A DNA stretch of 64,000 nucleotides from JAXGXJ01 sp963816155 (GCA_963816155.1 CAWFJE010000009.1:1-64000); one strand, 5' to 3'; counted from the stretch's first letter, positions 17,093-25,027 are shown. A program made the numbers and translations. The notes: a model not told the origin generated them from the letters alone.

Positions 17093-17416
17093 CTAGCAGT
17101 CCTCGTCGTCGTACAGGTCGTCCCCCAGATCGTTACCCCGCGGCAGACGACCATGCCGCCGGGCATAGAGGGTAAGAAGCTCGCTCTCGCGTTGCGTGTA
17201 CATCATCTCGACATCGGCGAGCACGTAGGCCACCGTTTCAGCGCCCAACTCCCCAAGCGCCTGTTCCAGCCCCTGGGCCATGTCCGGTAGCCCGACGATG
17301 AGAAGCACCTCGGCCCGCTCGTCGAGCAGTTGCAGGACCCCAGGGGTGGAGCCCACACCATCGCGGGCCTCATCCACGGTCAGCCTGCGCCGGGGAGGCA
17401 GGATGGGGTCGGCCAA
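17093..17416 (-). CDS. Small hypothetical protein at the end of the redox block
   Basis: Up to 107 aa with a TTG start, overlapping the preceding Fe-S protein gene by 47 bp; an in-frame GTG at about 17377 would remove most of the overlap. The middle reads RAEVLLIVGLPDMAQGLEQAL and ELGAETVAYVLADVEMMY, and the tail is very acidic (DLGDDLYDDEDC). It has no membrane segment and no Fe-S motif. I do not recognise the family. Its place suggests co-transcription with the Fe-S proteins. Confidence 0.5.
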   Translation of the reverse strand: MADPILPPRRRLTVDEARDGVGSTPGVLQLLDERAEVLLIVGLPDMAQGLEQALGELGAETVAYVLADVEMMYTQRESELLTLYARRHGRLPRGNDLGDDLYDDEDC

Positions 17417-18326
17417 CCCACTGCGTGAGCCGCCGCCGCTCCAGCCAACGCGCGCCGGCGTCGCCCGGCGCCATCAGCGCACCGCTGGGGCACACCAGAA
17501 CACACCGGCCACAGAACGTGCAGCCTGCGGCGCGCAGGCTGGCGCTCTTCGGCACCGCGACCGGGCGCCCGCCCGGACCCGCGGCCACCATCCGCAGCGC
17601 CTGCCCCGCGCCCTCAATCCCCTCGCACACCACCACGCAGCGTCCGCAGCCCACACAGAGTCCGGGCTCGCGACGGATGGGACCCTCCGTGACCGCCTCA
17701 CGGTCGAAAGGCCCGGTACTGGGATGAAGTGTCCCCTCCGCATCGACGTAGGCCACGAGGGCGGCCAGTTCACACTCGCCGTACAGATCGCAGCAGCGCG
17801 CTTCGGGTGGATTCCCATAGCTGCACTCGTCCCGCTGGCATCCGTCACGATCGGGGCAGAGCAAACAGACGAAGGGATGTCCCTGGAGGATCTCTCCCAG
17901 CCGCCCGAGGCGCAGCCTGCGCAAGCCTTCATCGTCGGTGACGATCTCCGTGCCGGCTTCGGCCTGCGTCGCACAGGCCAGGACGACCATCCCGTCACCG
18001 ACGCGCACCACGCATAGCCCACACTCGGTGTCTACGGAGGCAACGGCGCTGGCCGCGGCGTCGGTCGGGGCGACGCCAGACCCAGCGGCCACGGCCCGTG
18101 TCGGGCCGCACGCGCTGGAAGCCCGGGCTCCGGCCGCACAACTCGCGCAGCAGTGCTGTTCAGGGTAGGTGCACAGACGAGGGACGTATCTGCCGGCAAG
18201 GTCGCAGGCCTCCAGGACTGTGGACCCAGGGGGCACAGTCGCGGGCACACCGTCGATGCGCAGGTCCATACTGCCGGTCGGCTGCGGGCTGCTCGGTTCC
18301 GGCGGCCGCTTCGTGCTACCGGTCAC
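17370..18326 (-). CDS. NuoG/FdhA-like [2Fe-2S] and [4Fe-4S] iron-sulfur protein
   Basis: 318 aa, GTG start. Residues ~20-125 resemble the N-terminal [2Fe-2S] domain of NuoG and hydrogenase/formate dehydrogenase subunits: YVPRLCTYPEQ, ECGLCVVRV, VLACAT. An Ala-rich insertion of about 45 residues, with extra Cys, separates the first Cys from the CGLC pair. A Cys-rich middle follows (FVCLLCPDRDGCQRDECSYG, ARCCDLYGECEL), then two [4Fe-4S] motifs (GLCVGCGRCVVVCEG, CTFCGRCVLVCPSGA). It is probably a soluble electron-transfer subunit. It starts 8 bp after the ferredoxin stop. No NADH- or formate-binding partner is adjacent. Confidence 0.75.
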   Translation of the reverse strand: MTGSTKRPPEPSSPQPTGSMDLRIDGVPATVPPGSTVLEACDLAGRYVPRLCTYPEQHCCASCAAGARASSACGPTRAVAAGSGVAPTDAAASAVASVDTECGLCVVRVGDGMVVLACATQAEAGTEIVTDDEGLRRLRLGRLGEILQGHPFVCLLCPDRDGCQRDECSYGNPPEARCCDLYGECELAALVAYVDAEGTLHPSTGPFDREAVTEGPIRREPGLCVGCGRCVVVCEGIEGAGQALRMVAAGPGGRPVAVPKSASLRAAGCTFCGRCVLVCPSGALMAPGDAGARWLERRRLTQWVGRPHPASPAQADRG

Positions 18327-18333
18327 GACCCGT

Positions 18334-18627
18334 TCACCAGCTGTGTGAGATAGCGCCTGCTCGACACGCCTGGGCGCAGGGTACGCGCAACTCCGACCCC
18401 TGCGTCCCGTTGACGGCCTTGCATCCGGCGCACAACTCCCTGAGCCGCCGACGGGCCTTCTCGGTCACCACGGCCACGAGGTCGTCATAGTCGTCGAGTT
18501 CCACCGCGTAGACGCTCTGCGGACACGCGTCTACGCAGGGATGCCCCGCGCACGTCGCGCAGCTGTCACCGTCGATGGTGATGTAGTAGAAGCCCGAAGC
18601 GTCTTCGTAGCCGTAGTTGGCGATCAT
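18334..18627 (-). CDS. Ferredoxin-like 4Fe-4S protein
   Basis: 97 aa. The first cluster motif is CATCAGHPCVDACP (C-x2-C-x4-C-x3-C-P). A second set is less regular: CAGCKAV, then PCAQACRAGAI. Two [4Fe-4S] clusters are plausible. It lies in the same orientation between the EthD-like gene and the larger Fe-S protein, below the two activase ATPases and Kor genes. This fits a ferredoxin carrying low-potential electrons from Kor to an activase (inference from context). Confidence 0.78.
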   Translation of the reverse strand: MIANYGYEDASGFYYITIDGDSCATCAGHPCVDACPQSVYAVELDDYDDLVAVVTEKARRRLRELCAGCKAVNGTQGSELRVPCAQACRAGAISHSW

Positions 18628-18634
18628 AACGTGG

Positions 18635-18946
18635 CTACATCACCACTTCGCTGATCTGGATGATCGGCGTGATGTCGGTGAAATTCTGGAGGTCGGCATC
18701 AAAGGCAGGGGAGTGGGGCGCGCAGTAGACCTCGAAGTCGTCCATGGAGTCGAAATACAACTGGCAGATGGTGGTGTAGGCCGCAGGCATGCCGGGTCCG
18801 GGGCCACCCAGCCCACGCTCCACAGTCACGTCCACCAGCGCGTCCCCGACCTTCTCCTTGACCATGGCGATGTGCGTGTCGCAGTAGTAGTCCATGTCGA
18901 AGCGCTTCGACTCATCGTAGGGATAGAAGACGGTCATCTTGATCAT
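18635..18946 (-). CDS. EthD-family small dimeric alpha-beta barrel protein
   Basis: 103 aa. The start MIKMTVFYPYDESKRFDMDYYCDTH contains the F.x.Y...H element of EthD-like ferredoxin-fold proteins, and the end has LYFDSMDDFEVYCAP. Members include EthD and muconolactone-isomerase-like proteins; many are small dimers that bind hydrophobic or aromatic ligands without known catalysis. It sits between an activase ATPase and a ferredoxin, so a helper role in aromatic or CoA-ester metabolism is possible. Function is otherwise unknown. Confidence 0.78.
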   Translation of the reverse strand: MIKMTVFYPYDESKRFDMDYYCDTHIAMVKEKVGDALVDVTVERGLGGPGPGMPAAYTTICQLYFDSMDDFEVYCAPHSPAFDADLQNFTDITPIIQISEVVM

Positions 18947-19022
18947 CGCTCACACCAACTTTCTCTTTCGCTCTGCAGCATAACCAGGACCAGGACCATG
19001 CTCGTACGGTATCACCGCCGGC

Positions 19023-19940
19023 CTACGTATCTCCTGCCGCGACCGCAGCCGCCTTCTCCTTCTGGGCCTTGCGGTGCAGCGAGTGCGCGAACAGGGATGC
19101 GCCCAGAGCCCCTGCGATCTGCGGGTCGAGCACCGAATCTACCGGCAACTTGATGGACTCGGCCCCGATGAGCCTCTCGATGCGCCGAGTGACCCCGATG
19201 TTCTTGCCGATCCCACCGGTGATGAAGAACTCCGGTTCCACGCCCATGCGCTCTATGAGACCGGCCACGCGCTGGGCCATGGCCGAGCAGTAGGCGGCGA
19301 GGACCCGGTTCACCGACCAGCCGGCGCGCAACAACGACGTAGCTTCCGACTTGGCGAACACGGTGCAGACATTGCTCACCGGCGGCGGCTCCTCGTCGAT
19401 CTCGAAGGAGCGCCGGCCGATGTCTTCGATCGACACCGAGAGCACGTCGGCAATGACCTCCATGCCCCGTCCGGTCCCGGCGGCACACTTGTCGTTCATG
19501 ATGAAGTTGAGCACCTTGCCCCGCTCGTCGCAGCGGATGACCTTACAATCCTGTCCGCCCATGTCGAGGATGGTGCGGATGGACGGTCCGCCCATGAAGT
19601 TCGCCCCGCGGGCATGGCACGCGATCTCAGTGATGGTGCGGTCGGCAAAGGGCACATTGACCCTGCCGTAGCCGGTACCCACGGAGTAGCTCACGTCATC
19701 GAGAGTGAGACCCAGAGGCTCGCTCGCCCCTCGAAAGGCGCGGAGCGCGCTGTCGGGGCTACTGGAGCCGGTGCGGGTGGAGTGAAAGGCGAGCAACCTG
19801 CCATCGGCGAGGAGCACTGCCTGCGAGCTCACCGACCCGACATCGATGCCCACTGTGACTGCGGAGGCCGCCCGCCAGTCGAGTTCGGGAGCCTGCCAGC
19901 TCTTCTCACTCCATCTCCAGAAATCTTGCTTCTGTTCCAT
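19023..19940 (-). CDS. Activase ATPase, BadF/BcrA/HgdC family (first copy)
   Basis: About 305 aa from the ATG at 19940; longer in-frame extensions cross the inserted PIN locus and are not credible. Actin-like ATPase motifs: TVGIDVGSVSSQAVLL, ILDMGGQDCKVI and FFITGGIGKNIGV. The helix-cluster-helix cysteines that hold the bridging [4Fe-4S] cluster are present in DKCAAGTGRG and NVCTVFAKSEA. The family uses ATP to push electrons at very low potential onto benzoyl-CoA reductase or 2-hydroxyacyl-CoA dehydratase. The size is closer to Bzd-type subunits or HgdC than to the larger BcrA/BadF. The partner reductase is not in the window. Confidence 0.88.
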   Translation of the reverse strand: MEQKQDFWRWSEKSWQAPELDWRAASAVTVGIDVGSVSSQAVLLADGRLLAFHSTRTGSSSPDSALRAFRGASEPLGLTLDDVSYSVGTGYGRVNVPFADRTITEIACHARGANFMGGPSIRTILDMGGQDCKVIRCDERGKVLNFIMNDKCAAGTGRGMEVIADVLSVSIEDIGRRSFEIDEEPPPVSNVCTVFAKSEATSLLRAGWSVNRVLAAYCSAMAQRVAGLIERMGVEPEFFITGGIGKNIGVTRRIERLIGAESIKLPVDSVLDPQIAGALGASLFAHSLHRKAQKEKAAAVAAGDT

Positions 19941-20009
19941 CACGCCCGCCGTTGTAGTCGCTCCCTCATGGTCTCCCGCTCTCCTGGATGATACCCGCCC
20001 CGGCTGAAC

Positions 20010-20192
20010 GCGGGAAGGGCGACCTTTGAGCAGTGGACAGTCGTCGTCGTACCCTTCCCCTTCACCGATCGTAAGACGGAGCAGAGAAGGCCCGCGGTGG
20101 TCGTGTCGCGGCCCGAGGAACTGGGGGCCCGATGTGGCCACAGTGTTCTGGCGATGGTGACCAGCGCGACTCATAGCGCGCGGCCTCTCCTT
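20010..20192 (+). pseudogene. MazF/PemK-like toxin remnant
   Basis: One frame reads FEQWTVVVVPFPFTDRKTEQ, RRPAVVVSRPEEL and GHSVLAMVTSATHSA. This matches the N-terminal half of MazF/PemK endoribonuclease toxins (V.VPFPFTD, RPAVVVS, LAM.TSA). There is no ATG or GTG at the expected start, and the C-terminal half with the usual P-S-VR-x-K segment is missing; the frame runs on into the PIN gene instead. I read it as a decayed toxin gene; exact ends are uncertain. Confidence 0.5.
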
Positions 20193-20282
20193 CATGACCT
20201 CGCCCAGCCAAGACCTGCTTCGCGCCGAGCGCGATCGCCTCTGCGGCCAGGAAACCCGCGCCGGCAAGGAGGCTCCCGAGTC

Positions 20283-20714
20283 GTGAGCGTCTACATCGAC
20301 ACCAGCGCTCTTGCGAAATGGTATGTCAACGAAGCGCGCTCGGAGGAGGTCGAGGAGTACCTCAAGGAGACCTGCCCAGCGTACATCTGCCTTCTAACCA
20401 AGCTGGAGATGATCTCGCTGATGAACCGGCGGGTCCATGAGGGCCATTTCGGCGCCGCCACCCAGGCGGACGTCTTGACCACTTTCGAGGGCGACATCAT
20501 CGCGGGGCATCTTGTGCTCCTCCCCCAATCCGTGGAGGCGTTCCTGTGGGCCGAGTCCATGCTCGGATTCCATGCCAAGACACCTCTGGCAACACTCGAC
20601 GCGCTCCATCTGGGGGTCATGCGTGCGGCAGGCCTGAACATCCTCGCCACCGCGGACAAAGTCATGGCCCGAGCTGCGACCGCTCTTGGCATGGAGTGTC
20701 GGGAGTTCGCCTAA
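20283..20714 (+). CDS. PIN-domain (VapC-like) ribonuclease toxin
   Basis: 143 aa from the GTG at 20283, with AAGGAGG 10 bp upstream. The acidic active-site residues of PIN nucleases are visible: VYIDTSALAKWYVNE (Asp in D-T-S), a Glu in LTKLEMISLMNRR, and ATLDALHLG (Asp) followed by ILATADKVM (Asp). No intact VapB-like antitoxin precedes it; only the MazF-like remnant and an overlapping ~30-codon frame are there. It lies on the opposite strand between two activase genes and looks inserted. It may be an orphan toxin. Confidence 0.85.
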   Translation: MSVYIDTSALAKWYVNEARSEEVEEYLKETCPAYICLLTKLEMISLMNRRVHEGHFGAATQADVLTTFEGDIIAGHLVLLPQSVEAFLWAESMLGFHAKTPLATLDALHLGVMRAAGLNILATADKVMARAATALGMECREFA

Positions 20715-20718
20715 GCTC

Positions 20719-21501
20719 CTAACCCGCCTGCCGGGCCTCCCAGGCGATGAGAGCGGCCCCGTGAGCCCCCAGATACTCCGCGTCGGCAAGGACGTACAGG
20801 TCGACGCCGCCCAGCGCCTCGGACAGCGACTTCACAAAACCCACGTTGAGCGCGGCGCCACCCCCCAGGACCACGGGGTCCTCGATGCCCACACGCCGCA
20901 CCATCGCCGACACGCGACTGGCCATCGCGTCGTGGACGGCGCGGGCGATATCGGCAGAGGCGGTGTTGGCGTGGATGAGGCTCACCACCTCCGACTCGGC
21001 AAAGACCGTGCATTGGGCGTTCATGGGGATGCTCTCGCTCGAATCGAGGGAGACCCGGGCGAAATCGTCCAACTCCATATCCAGCGCCCGGCTCATGGCC
21101 TCCACGAAAGCGCCCGCTCCAGCGGCGCACTTCTCGTTGATGGCGAAATCGATGACCCTGCCCTCCGGGTTCAGTTTGATGGCCCGAGCCTCGTCTGCTC
21201 CGACGTCCACCACAGTCCGCACCCCTGGATATAGGTGCGCCGCGCCCCGCCCATCAGCGGCCACTTCAGTGGGTTGCTGAGTGGCGGTGGAGAGTGATTT
21301 GCGCCCGGCGCCGGTCGCGGCCACCGCCCGGATCGAACTGTGTTCCACACCCGCTATGCGAACGGCTTCGGCGAGCCCTCTGGCAGCCGACTCTTCATGG
21401 TCGAAGCCCGAGGACACGGCCGCTCGGGCGATGAGCCTACCATCTTGAAGAAGGACGACGTGTACGTTCTTGGCGCCCACATCGATGCCGGCGACGATCA
21501 T
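20719..21501 (-). CDS. Activase ATPase, BadG/BcrD/HgdC family (second copy)
   Basis: 260 aa, the size of HgdC-type activators and BcrD. The N-terminal phosphate motif is VAGIDVGAKNVHVVLL. Cluster cysteines are kept (EKCAAGAGAF, AQCTVFAESEVVSL), and the adenosine motif is VLGGGAALNVGFV. The second phosphate loop reads VVDVGADEARAI where the first copy and most homologues have D-x-G-G-Q-D. In benzoyl-CoA reductases two different ATPase subunits form the activating heterodimer, so the two copies may pair. It starts 30 bp after korC and should be in the same transcript. Confidence 0.87.
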   Translation of the reverse strand: MIVAGIDVGAKNVHVVLLQDGRLIARAAVSSGFDHEESAARGLAEAVRIAGVEHSSIRAVAATGAGRKSLSTATQQPTEVAADGRGAAHLYPGVRTVVDVGADEARAIKLNPEGRVIDFAINEKCAAGAGAFVEAMSRALDMELDDFARVSLDSSESIPMNAQCTVFAESEVVSLIHANTASADIARAVHDAMASRVSAMVRRVGIEDPVVLGGGAALNVGFVKSLSEALGGVDLYVLADAEYLGAHGAALIAWEARQAG

Positions 21502-21531
21502 TTGGACCTCACGGTCTCCTGGGGCGGAAAG

Positions 21532-22149
21532 CTAGGGCGCCGATAGGGGAAGCTCGGTCGCGCATTCCTCGGCCTTCACGGCCAATCCGCGGGCGAGGGC
21601 CCGGCCGTTGATCTCGATGGTGCCCTTGGGCACCATCTCCATGACGGCCTTGCGCAGAGACTCCACGGAGACGACTCCGGTGATGGCGACCACGCCACCG
21701 AGGGTCACGATGTTGGTCGTCTGGGCCCTGCCCGTATCCTCGATGGCCAGACGAGTGAAGGGGACCCCGAAGCTGCCTCCCGCGAAGGCCGGAGGCTGCG
21801 TGACCTTCTCAGAGTCGTAGATGAAGACGCCGTCGGGCCGCAGCATGTTGATGTATCCACTGGCCGACTGCTGCGAAAGGGCCACCAAGAGGTCCATCTC
21901 GGCCAACTGCGGGTAGTCGATGGTCCGGTCCGCGATTATCACGTCGCTGCGGCTGTAGCCTCCGCGCGCTTCCGGACCGTAAGACTGGGTCTGGACCACC
22001 TGCCGATGGTCACGCGTGCCGGCCATCGCAAGGATGACACCCATCAAGATGACGCCCTGACCACCGGTGCCACCAAAACGCGCCTCGACGAAGTCACGCT
22101 CGGCAAGGAGGCCGGAACGAGGAGGTGAGATGGGCGTGGAGCGGCTCAT
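21532..22149 (-). CDS. korC: 2-oxoacid:ferredoxin oxidoreductase gamma subunit
   Basis: 205 aa. GTGGQGVILMGVILAMAG and the SYGPEARGGYSRSDVIIAD segment (quoted in part) are the hallmark of the gamma/C domain, which binds CoA. It overlaps the beta gene by 4 bp (ATGA). Gamma is the usual third subunit of 2-oxoglutarate- or branched-chain 2-oxoacid-specific enzymes. No delta-type ferredoxin subunit is fused or adjacent, so electrons should leave through a separate ferredoxin, probably that at 18334-18627. Confidence 0.9.
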   Translation of the reverse strand: MSRSTPISPPRSGLLAERDFVEARFGGTGGQGVILMGVILAMAGTRDHRQVVQTQSYGPEARGGYSRSDVIIADRTIDYPQLAEMDLLVALSQQSASGYINMLRPDGVFIYDSEKVTQPPAFAGGSFGVPFTRLAIEDTGRAQTTNIVTLGGVVAITGVVSVESLRKAVMEMVPKGTIEINGRALARGLAVKAEECATELPLSAP

Positions 22150-23003
22150 CGAACGCCCTCCCTGAGCTTGCGCTGCCGCGCGGCTTCCTCTACCTGCACC
22201 GAGCCCGCCATGCTCAGATAAGAGGCCTGGAATTCAGGCATGTCTTCGTCCTGATGGAGTATTCCAGTGACGATCTTGCCGGCCAGCTCCCCGGGTGGAA
22301 GCTGCTCGGCCTTCGTCTTGGTGATGGCAGCAGCGCGCTGGGCCTCGAGCATGTCGACGACGCCTCCAGGAGGATTACGCCGCCCGTACTCTGTGGGACA
22401 GGGCACCACGGCTTCAATGAAGGAGAAGCCCTTATGCTCCATGCCCTGCTTGATGAGCTTCTCAAGGTGACGTATGCGTCCCGCCGTGCCCCGGGCCACG
22501 AAAGACGCTCCAGCGCCCTCCGTGAGGCGGCACAAGTCGAAAGGAGGCTCCACCTGGCCGAAGGGAGCAGTGGTGGCTTTGTTGCCGAGATCCATTGTGG
22601 GAGAGACTTGGCCCCCGGTCATGCCGTACACCTGGTTGTTGAACAGGATGCAGGTGATGTCGATGTTGCGCCGGCAGGCATGGATCAAGTGGTTGCCTCC
22701 AATAGCCGCGCCGTCGCCGTCGCCCGTGAACACCACCACCGTGAAGTCGGGACGGGCCATCTTGATGCCGGTGGCGAAGGCGAGCGCCCTCCCGTGGATG
22801 GTGTGCACTGTGTTCAGGTCGAGGTAGCCTGTGGCTCGGCTCGAACAGCCGATGCCACCCACGACCACGGTCTTCTCACGGGTGAGGCCGAGGTCTAGCA
22901 TGACGCGCAGGAAGGCCGCTGTGGTCGCTCCGATGCCGCAGCCCGGGCACCAGATATGGGGCAGGCGCCGAGTATGCAGTAGCTGCTCGAATTCCAGCGG
23001 CAT
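22146..23003 (-). CDS. korB: 2-oxoacid:ferredoxin oxidoreductase beta (TPP) subunit
   Basis: 285 aa. WCPGCGIG near residue 19 carries the first Cys pair of the [4Fe-4S] site, with GIGCSSRATGYL after it. The thiamine diphosphate/Mg motif is VVFTGDGDGAAIGGNHLIHA, then ILFNNQVYGMTGGQVSPT. This short beta subunit is characteristic of KorB/VorB. With alpha and gamma it oxidises a 2-oxoacid plus CoA to acyl-CoA, CO2 and reduced ferredoxin. 2-Oxoglutarate is favoured by the context of Kor genes next to benzoyl-CoA-reductase-type activases in known clusters, but the sequence alone does not fix the substrate. Confidence 0.92.
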   Translation of the reverse strand: MPLEFEQLLHTRRLPHIWCPGCGIGATTAAFLRVMLDLGLTREKTVVVGGIGCSSRATGYLDLNTVHTIHGRALAFATGIKMARPDFTVVVFTGDGDGAAIGGNHLIHACRRNIDITCILFNNQVYGMTGGQVSPTMDLGNKATTAPFGQVEPPFDLCRLTEGAGASFVARGTAGRIRHLEKLIKQGMEHKGFSFIEAVVPCPTEYGRRNPPGGVVDMLEAQRAAAITKTKAEQLPPGELAGKIVTGILHQDEDMPEFQASYLSMAGSVQVEEAARQRKLREGVR

Positions 23004-23030
23004 CAGGTCCTCCTCTTCAGAGACCGGAGA

Positions 23031-24209
23031 TCAGACCCGCTCATATTTGCCCACCAGTTGCGTGATCCGGTCGAGGATCTCTTGCGGACTGATGAGCGTG
23101 CCGTCGATCTTGTTGATGGTGACGACGGAGGTCCATCGTTCGGCCAACCTGCGCACCTCGCGAGCATATTGCCCCAGATTGAGTTCAGGCACGACCATGA
23201 AATCCACCCGGCGCGCGACCGACTGGATGATCTCCACCGGCAGAGGGAAGAGCGTGTACAGATGAAGGACTTCTACCGCCATGCCCTGCTCCTCGGCGAG
23301 CCTTATGGCCGCGCGGGCGCTGCGCGCGCAGGACCCGTAGGCCACGATGCACACGCGGCCCTTGCCCTCGTTCTTGAGGTCGTACAGGCAAAGCTCGTCG
23401 CGGTGGTTGCCCACCTTGTCGTAGAGTTGGCCCAGGAAGCGTTCGCTGAGCTGAGGGTCGTTCGTGGGGAAGCCCGACTCGTCATGCAACAGCCCGGTGA
23501 TGTGGGGATGCTCGGGCGCACCCAGTATGTGTGGCGGTCCGGCCTCCTCCACCCAGTTCGGGTGGACGTAGCCGGGGGTGAAGTCGAAGTCGCCGCTGGT
23601 GAGACGATAGCGCCATACCAACTCTGGGGAGAAGTTCTCCCTCATGTGCCCCACCATCTCGTCGGCCAGCAACGTGACCACCGTGCGGAAGCGCTGCGCG
23701 AAACGGACGGCGGCCACCGTGAGCCGATACATGTCGGCCACGTTCGAAGCCGCCAGCACGATGGCCGGATGATCACCGTGGGTGCCCCAGCGAGCCTGCA
23801 TGACATCGCCCTGCGATGGCGCCGTGGGCCTCCCGGTGGAGGGACCCACCCGCATGACGTCGACGACGACGAGGGGCGCCCCGGCCACGATGGCGTAGCC
23901 CATCCCCTCCTGCATGAGGGAGAAGCCCGGACCTGAGGTACACGTCATCGCCAACTCGCCTGTGAGCGACGCCCCGATGCAGGCGCAGACGGAACCGATC
24001 TCATCTTCCATCTGTAGAAAGACCCCACCGACCCGCGGCATCTCGTCGGCCATGGTCTCCATGATCTCCGAGCTGGGGGTGATGGGATAGCCGGCGAAGA
24101 AACGCACGCCGGCGTCGAGGGCACCAAGGGCACAGGCCTTGTTTCCCTGAAGGAGGAGGCTGGTCTGATCGACCTGCTCCCTAAAAACGTGACTATGCCA
24201 AAATTCCAT
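23031..24209 (-). CDS. korA: 2-oxoacid:ferredoxin oxidoreductase alpha subunit
   Basis: 392 aa. The N-terminal pyrimidine-binding domain reads LLLQGNKACALGALDAG and FFAGYPITPSSEI. CTSGPGFSLMQEGMGYAI and PSTGRPTAPSQGD are family signatures. The C-terminal transketolase-like domain includes CIVAYGSCARSARAAIRLA. It starts with ATG at 24209, 35 bp after the TetR stop, and leads the order korA-korB-korC-activase. Transcription probably includes the upstream TetR gene, so TetR may control Kor as well as itself. Confidence 0.92.
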   Translation of the reverse strand: MEFWHSHVFREQVDQTSLLLQGNKACALGALDAGVRFFAGYPITPSSEIMETMADEMPRVGGVFLQMEDEIGSVCACIGASLTGELAMTCTSGPGFSLMQEGMGYAIVAGAPLVVVDVMRVGPSTGRPTAPSQGDVMQARWGTHGDHPAIVLAASNVADMYRLTVAAVRFAQRFRTVVTLLADEMVGHMRENFSPELVWRYRLTSGDFDFTPGYVHPNWVEEAGPPHILGAPEHPHITGLLHDESGFPTNDPQLSERFLGQLYDKVGNHRDELCLYDLKNEGKGRVCIVAYGSCARSARAAIRLAEEQGMAVEVLHLYTLFPLPVEIIQSVARRVDFMVVPELNLGQYAREVRRLAERWTSVVTINKIDGTLISPQEILDRITQLVGKYERV

Positions 24210-24244
24210 TATCGGTGCAGATTACCATCGTGTCGGGGTTTGAG

Positions 24245-24946
24245 TCACGGTCTGTGAATCGGTTCTTGGTCGGGGCAGGTCTGTGGGTCGCCCGGAGCAG
24301 GCACCCGAAGATAGGCTATGACCACATCCGCCATCTCTTCCATAAGGGCTCCTTGGGACACCCCGCCTGGTCCCTCCACGCCGGATTTCGAGCGCTGGAC
24401 GTTCTCCTCCCTGGCCGCCTGCCAGAGCCGCGACGCGATGCGCGCGGCATGCTCTGCACGGTCCGGTCCTATCTCGTCCGCGTGTTTTAGAAGGATCTGA
24501 ACTTCCAGGTCTTCTTCGTAAGCCTTGCTGCGGTAGCCACGTTGACGCATCACGCGATCGGTGGCTCCCGTGACCACGAAGGCCTCATACAGACGCTCCG
24601 TGCCTTTGGCCAGTTCGCACTTGATGGCCACGAGCTTCCGCACCGTCTCCTCCAGAGAGAGCCCGTCCCACGGTACATCCGCCAGCCGCGCTTTGAGTTC
24701 CTCCTCTTCACGCTCGAGTGCACGCTCGTGGATAGCGTAGAGCAGCGCGGTCTTATCGGGGAAACGCGCGTAGAGGGTACCGATAGAGGTGTGCGATCTC
24801 CTCACCACCTCGGCGATGGTCAGGGCGTCGTAGCCCTTGGCGCGGATGAGCGACTCGGCGCTCTTAAGGATGCGCTCGAGCGAATCCCGGCTGCGCTGCT
24901 GGCAGGGCTTCTTCACTGCATTGGCGGTCTGGGCCACTCTGGTCAC
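24245..24946 (-). CDS. TetR-family transcriptional regulator
   Basis: 233 aa with a GTG start. The N-terminal helix-turn-helix is clear: RILKSAESLIRAKGYDALTI and EVVRRSHTSIGTLYARFPDK. The rest is an all-helical ligand-binding domain without recognisable specificity; the tail is Pro-rich. It is first in line before korABC and divergent from citrate synthase. A perfect 18-bp palindrome at 25005-25022 in the intergenic region is the likely operator. The ligand may be an acyl- or aroyl-CoA, judged only from the neighbouring genes. Confidence 0.9.
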   Translation of the reverse strand: MTRVAQTANAVKKPCQQRSRDSLERILKSAESLIRAKGYDALTIAEVVRRSHTSIGTLYARFPDKTALLYAIHERALEREEEELKARLADVPWDGLSLEETVRKLVAIKCELAKGTERLYEAFVVTGATDRVMRQRGYRSKAYEEDLEVQILLKHADEIGPDRAEHAARIASRLWQAAREENVQRSKSGVEGPGGVSQGALMEEMADVVIAYLRVPAPGDPQTCPDQEPIHRP

Positions 24947-24952
24947 CGCGTG

Positions 24953-24982
24953 ATTCTAGCATCAGCCTTGGTGACGCGACAA
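24953..24982 (-). promoter_or_regulatory. Promoter of the TetR gene (leaderless)
   Basis: On the minus strand, TTGTCG (24982-24977), an 18-bp spacer and TAGAAT (24958-24953) precede the GTG start at 24946 by six bases. The start codon is therefore at the expected +1, and no Shine-Dalgarno is present. Confidence 0.55.
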
Positions 24983-24998
24983 ACTTCCGCACGAGCTC

Positions 24999-25027
24999 TT
25001 GACAATAGAATCTAGATTCTATATTCT
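24999..25027 (+). promoter_or_regulatory. Citrate synthase promoter with TetR-type operator in the spacer
   Basis: TTGACA (24999-25004), a 17-bp spacer and TATTCT (25022-25027) form a strong promoter. The perfect palindrome ATAGAATCTAGATTCTAT (25005-25022) fills the spacer, so a bound dimer would block RNA polymerase. The adjacent divergent TetR gene is the obvious candidate repressor. The 349-bp gap (24947-25295) holds this site, the TetR promoter and a ~260-nt leader in which I see nothing else definite. Confidence 0.72.

Noticed and set aside
20194..20286. Short frame overlapping the PIN toxin start as a VapB antitoxin
   Set aside because: About 30 codons with no ribbon-helix-helix or AbrB-like pattern; probably part of the decayed MazF region.
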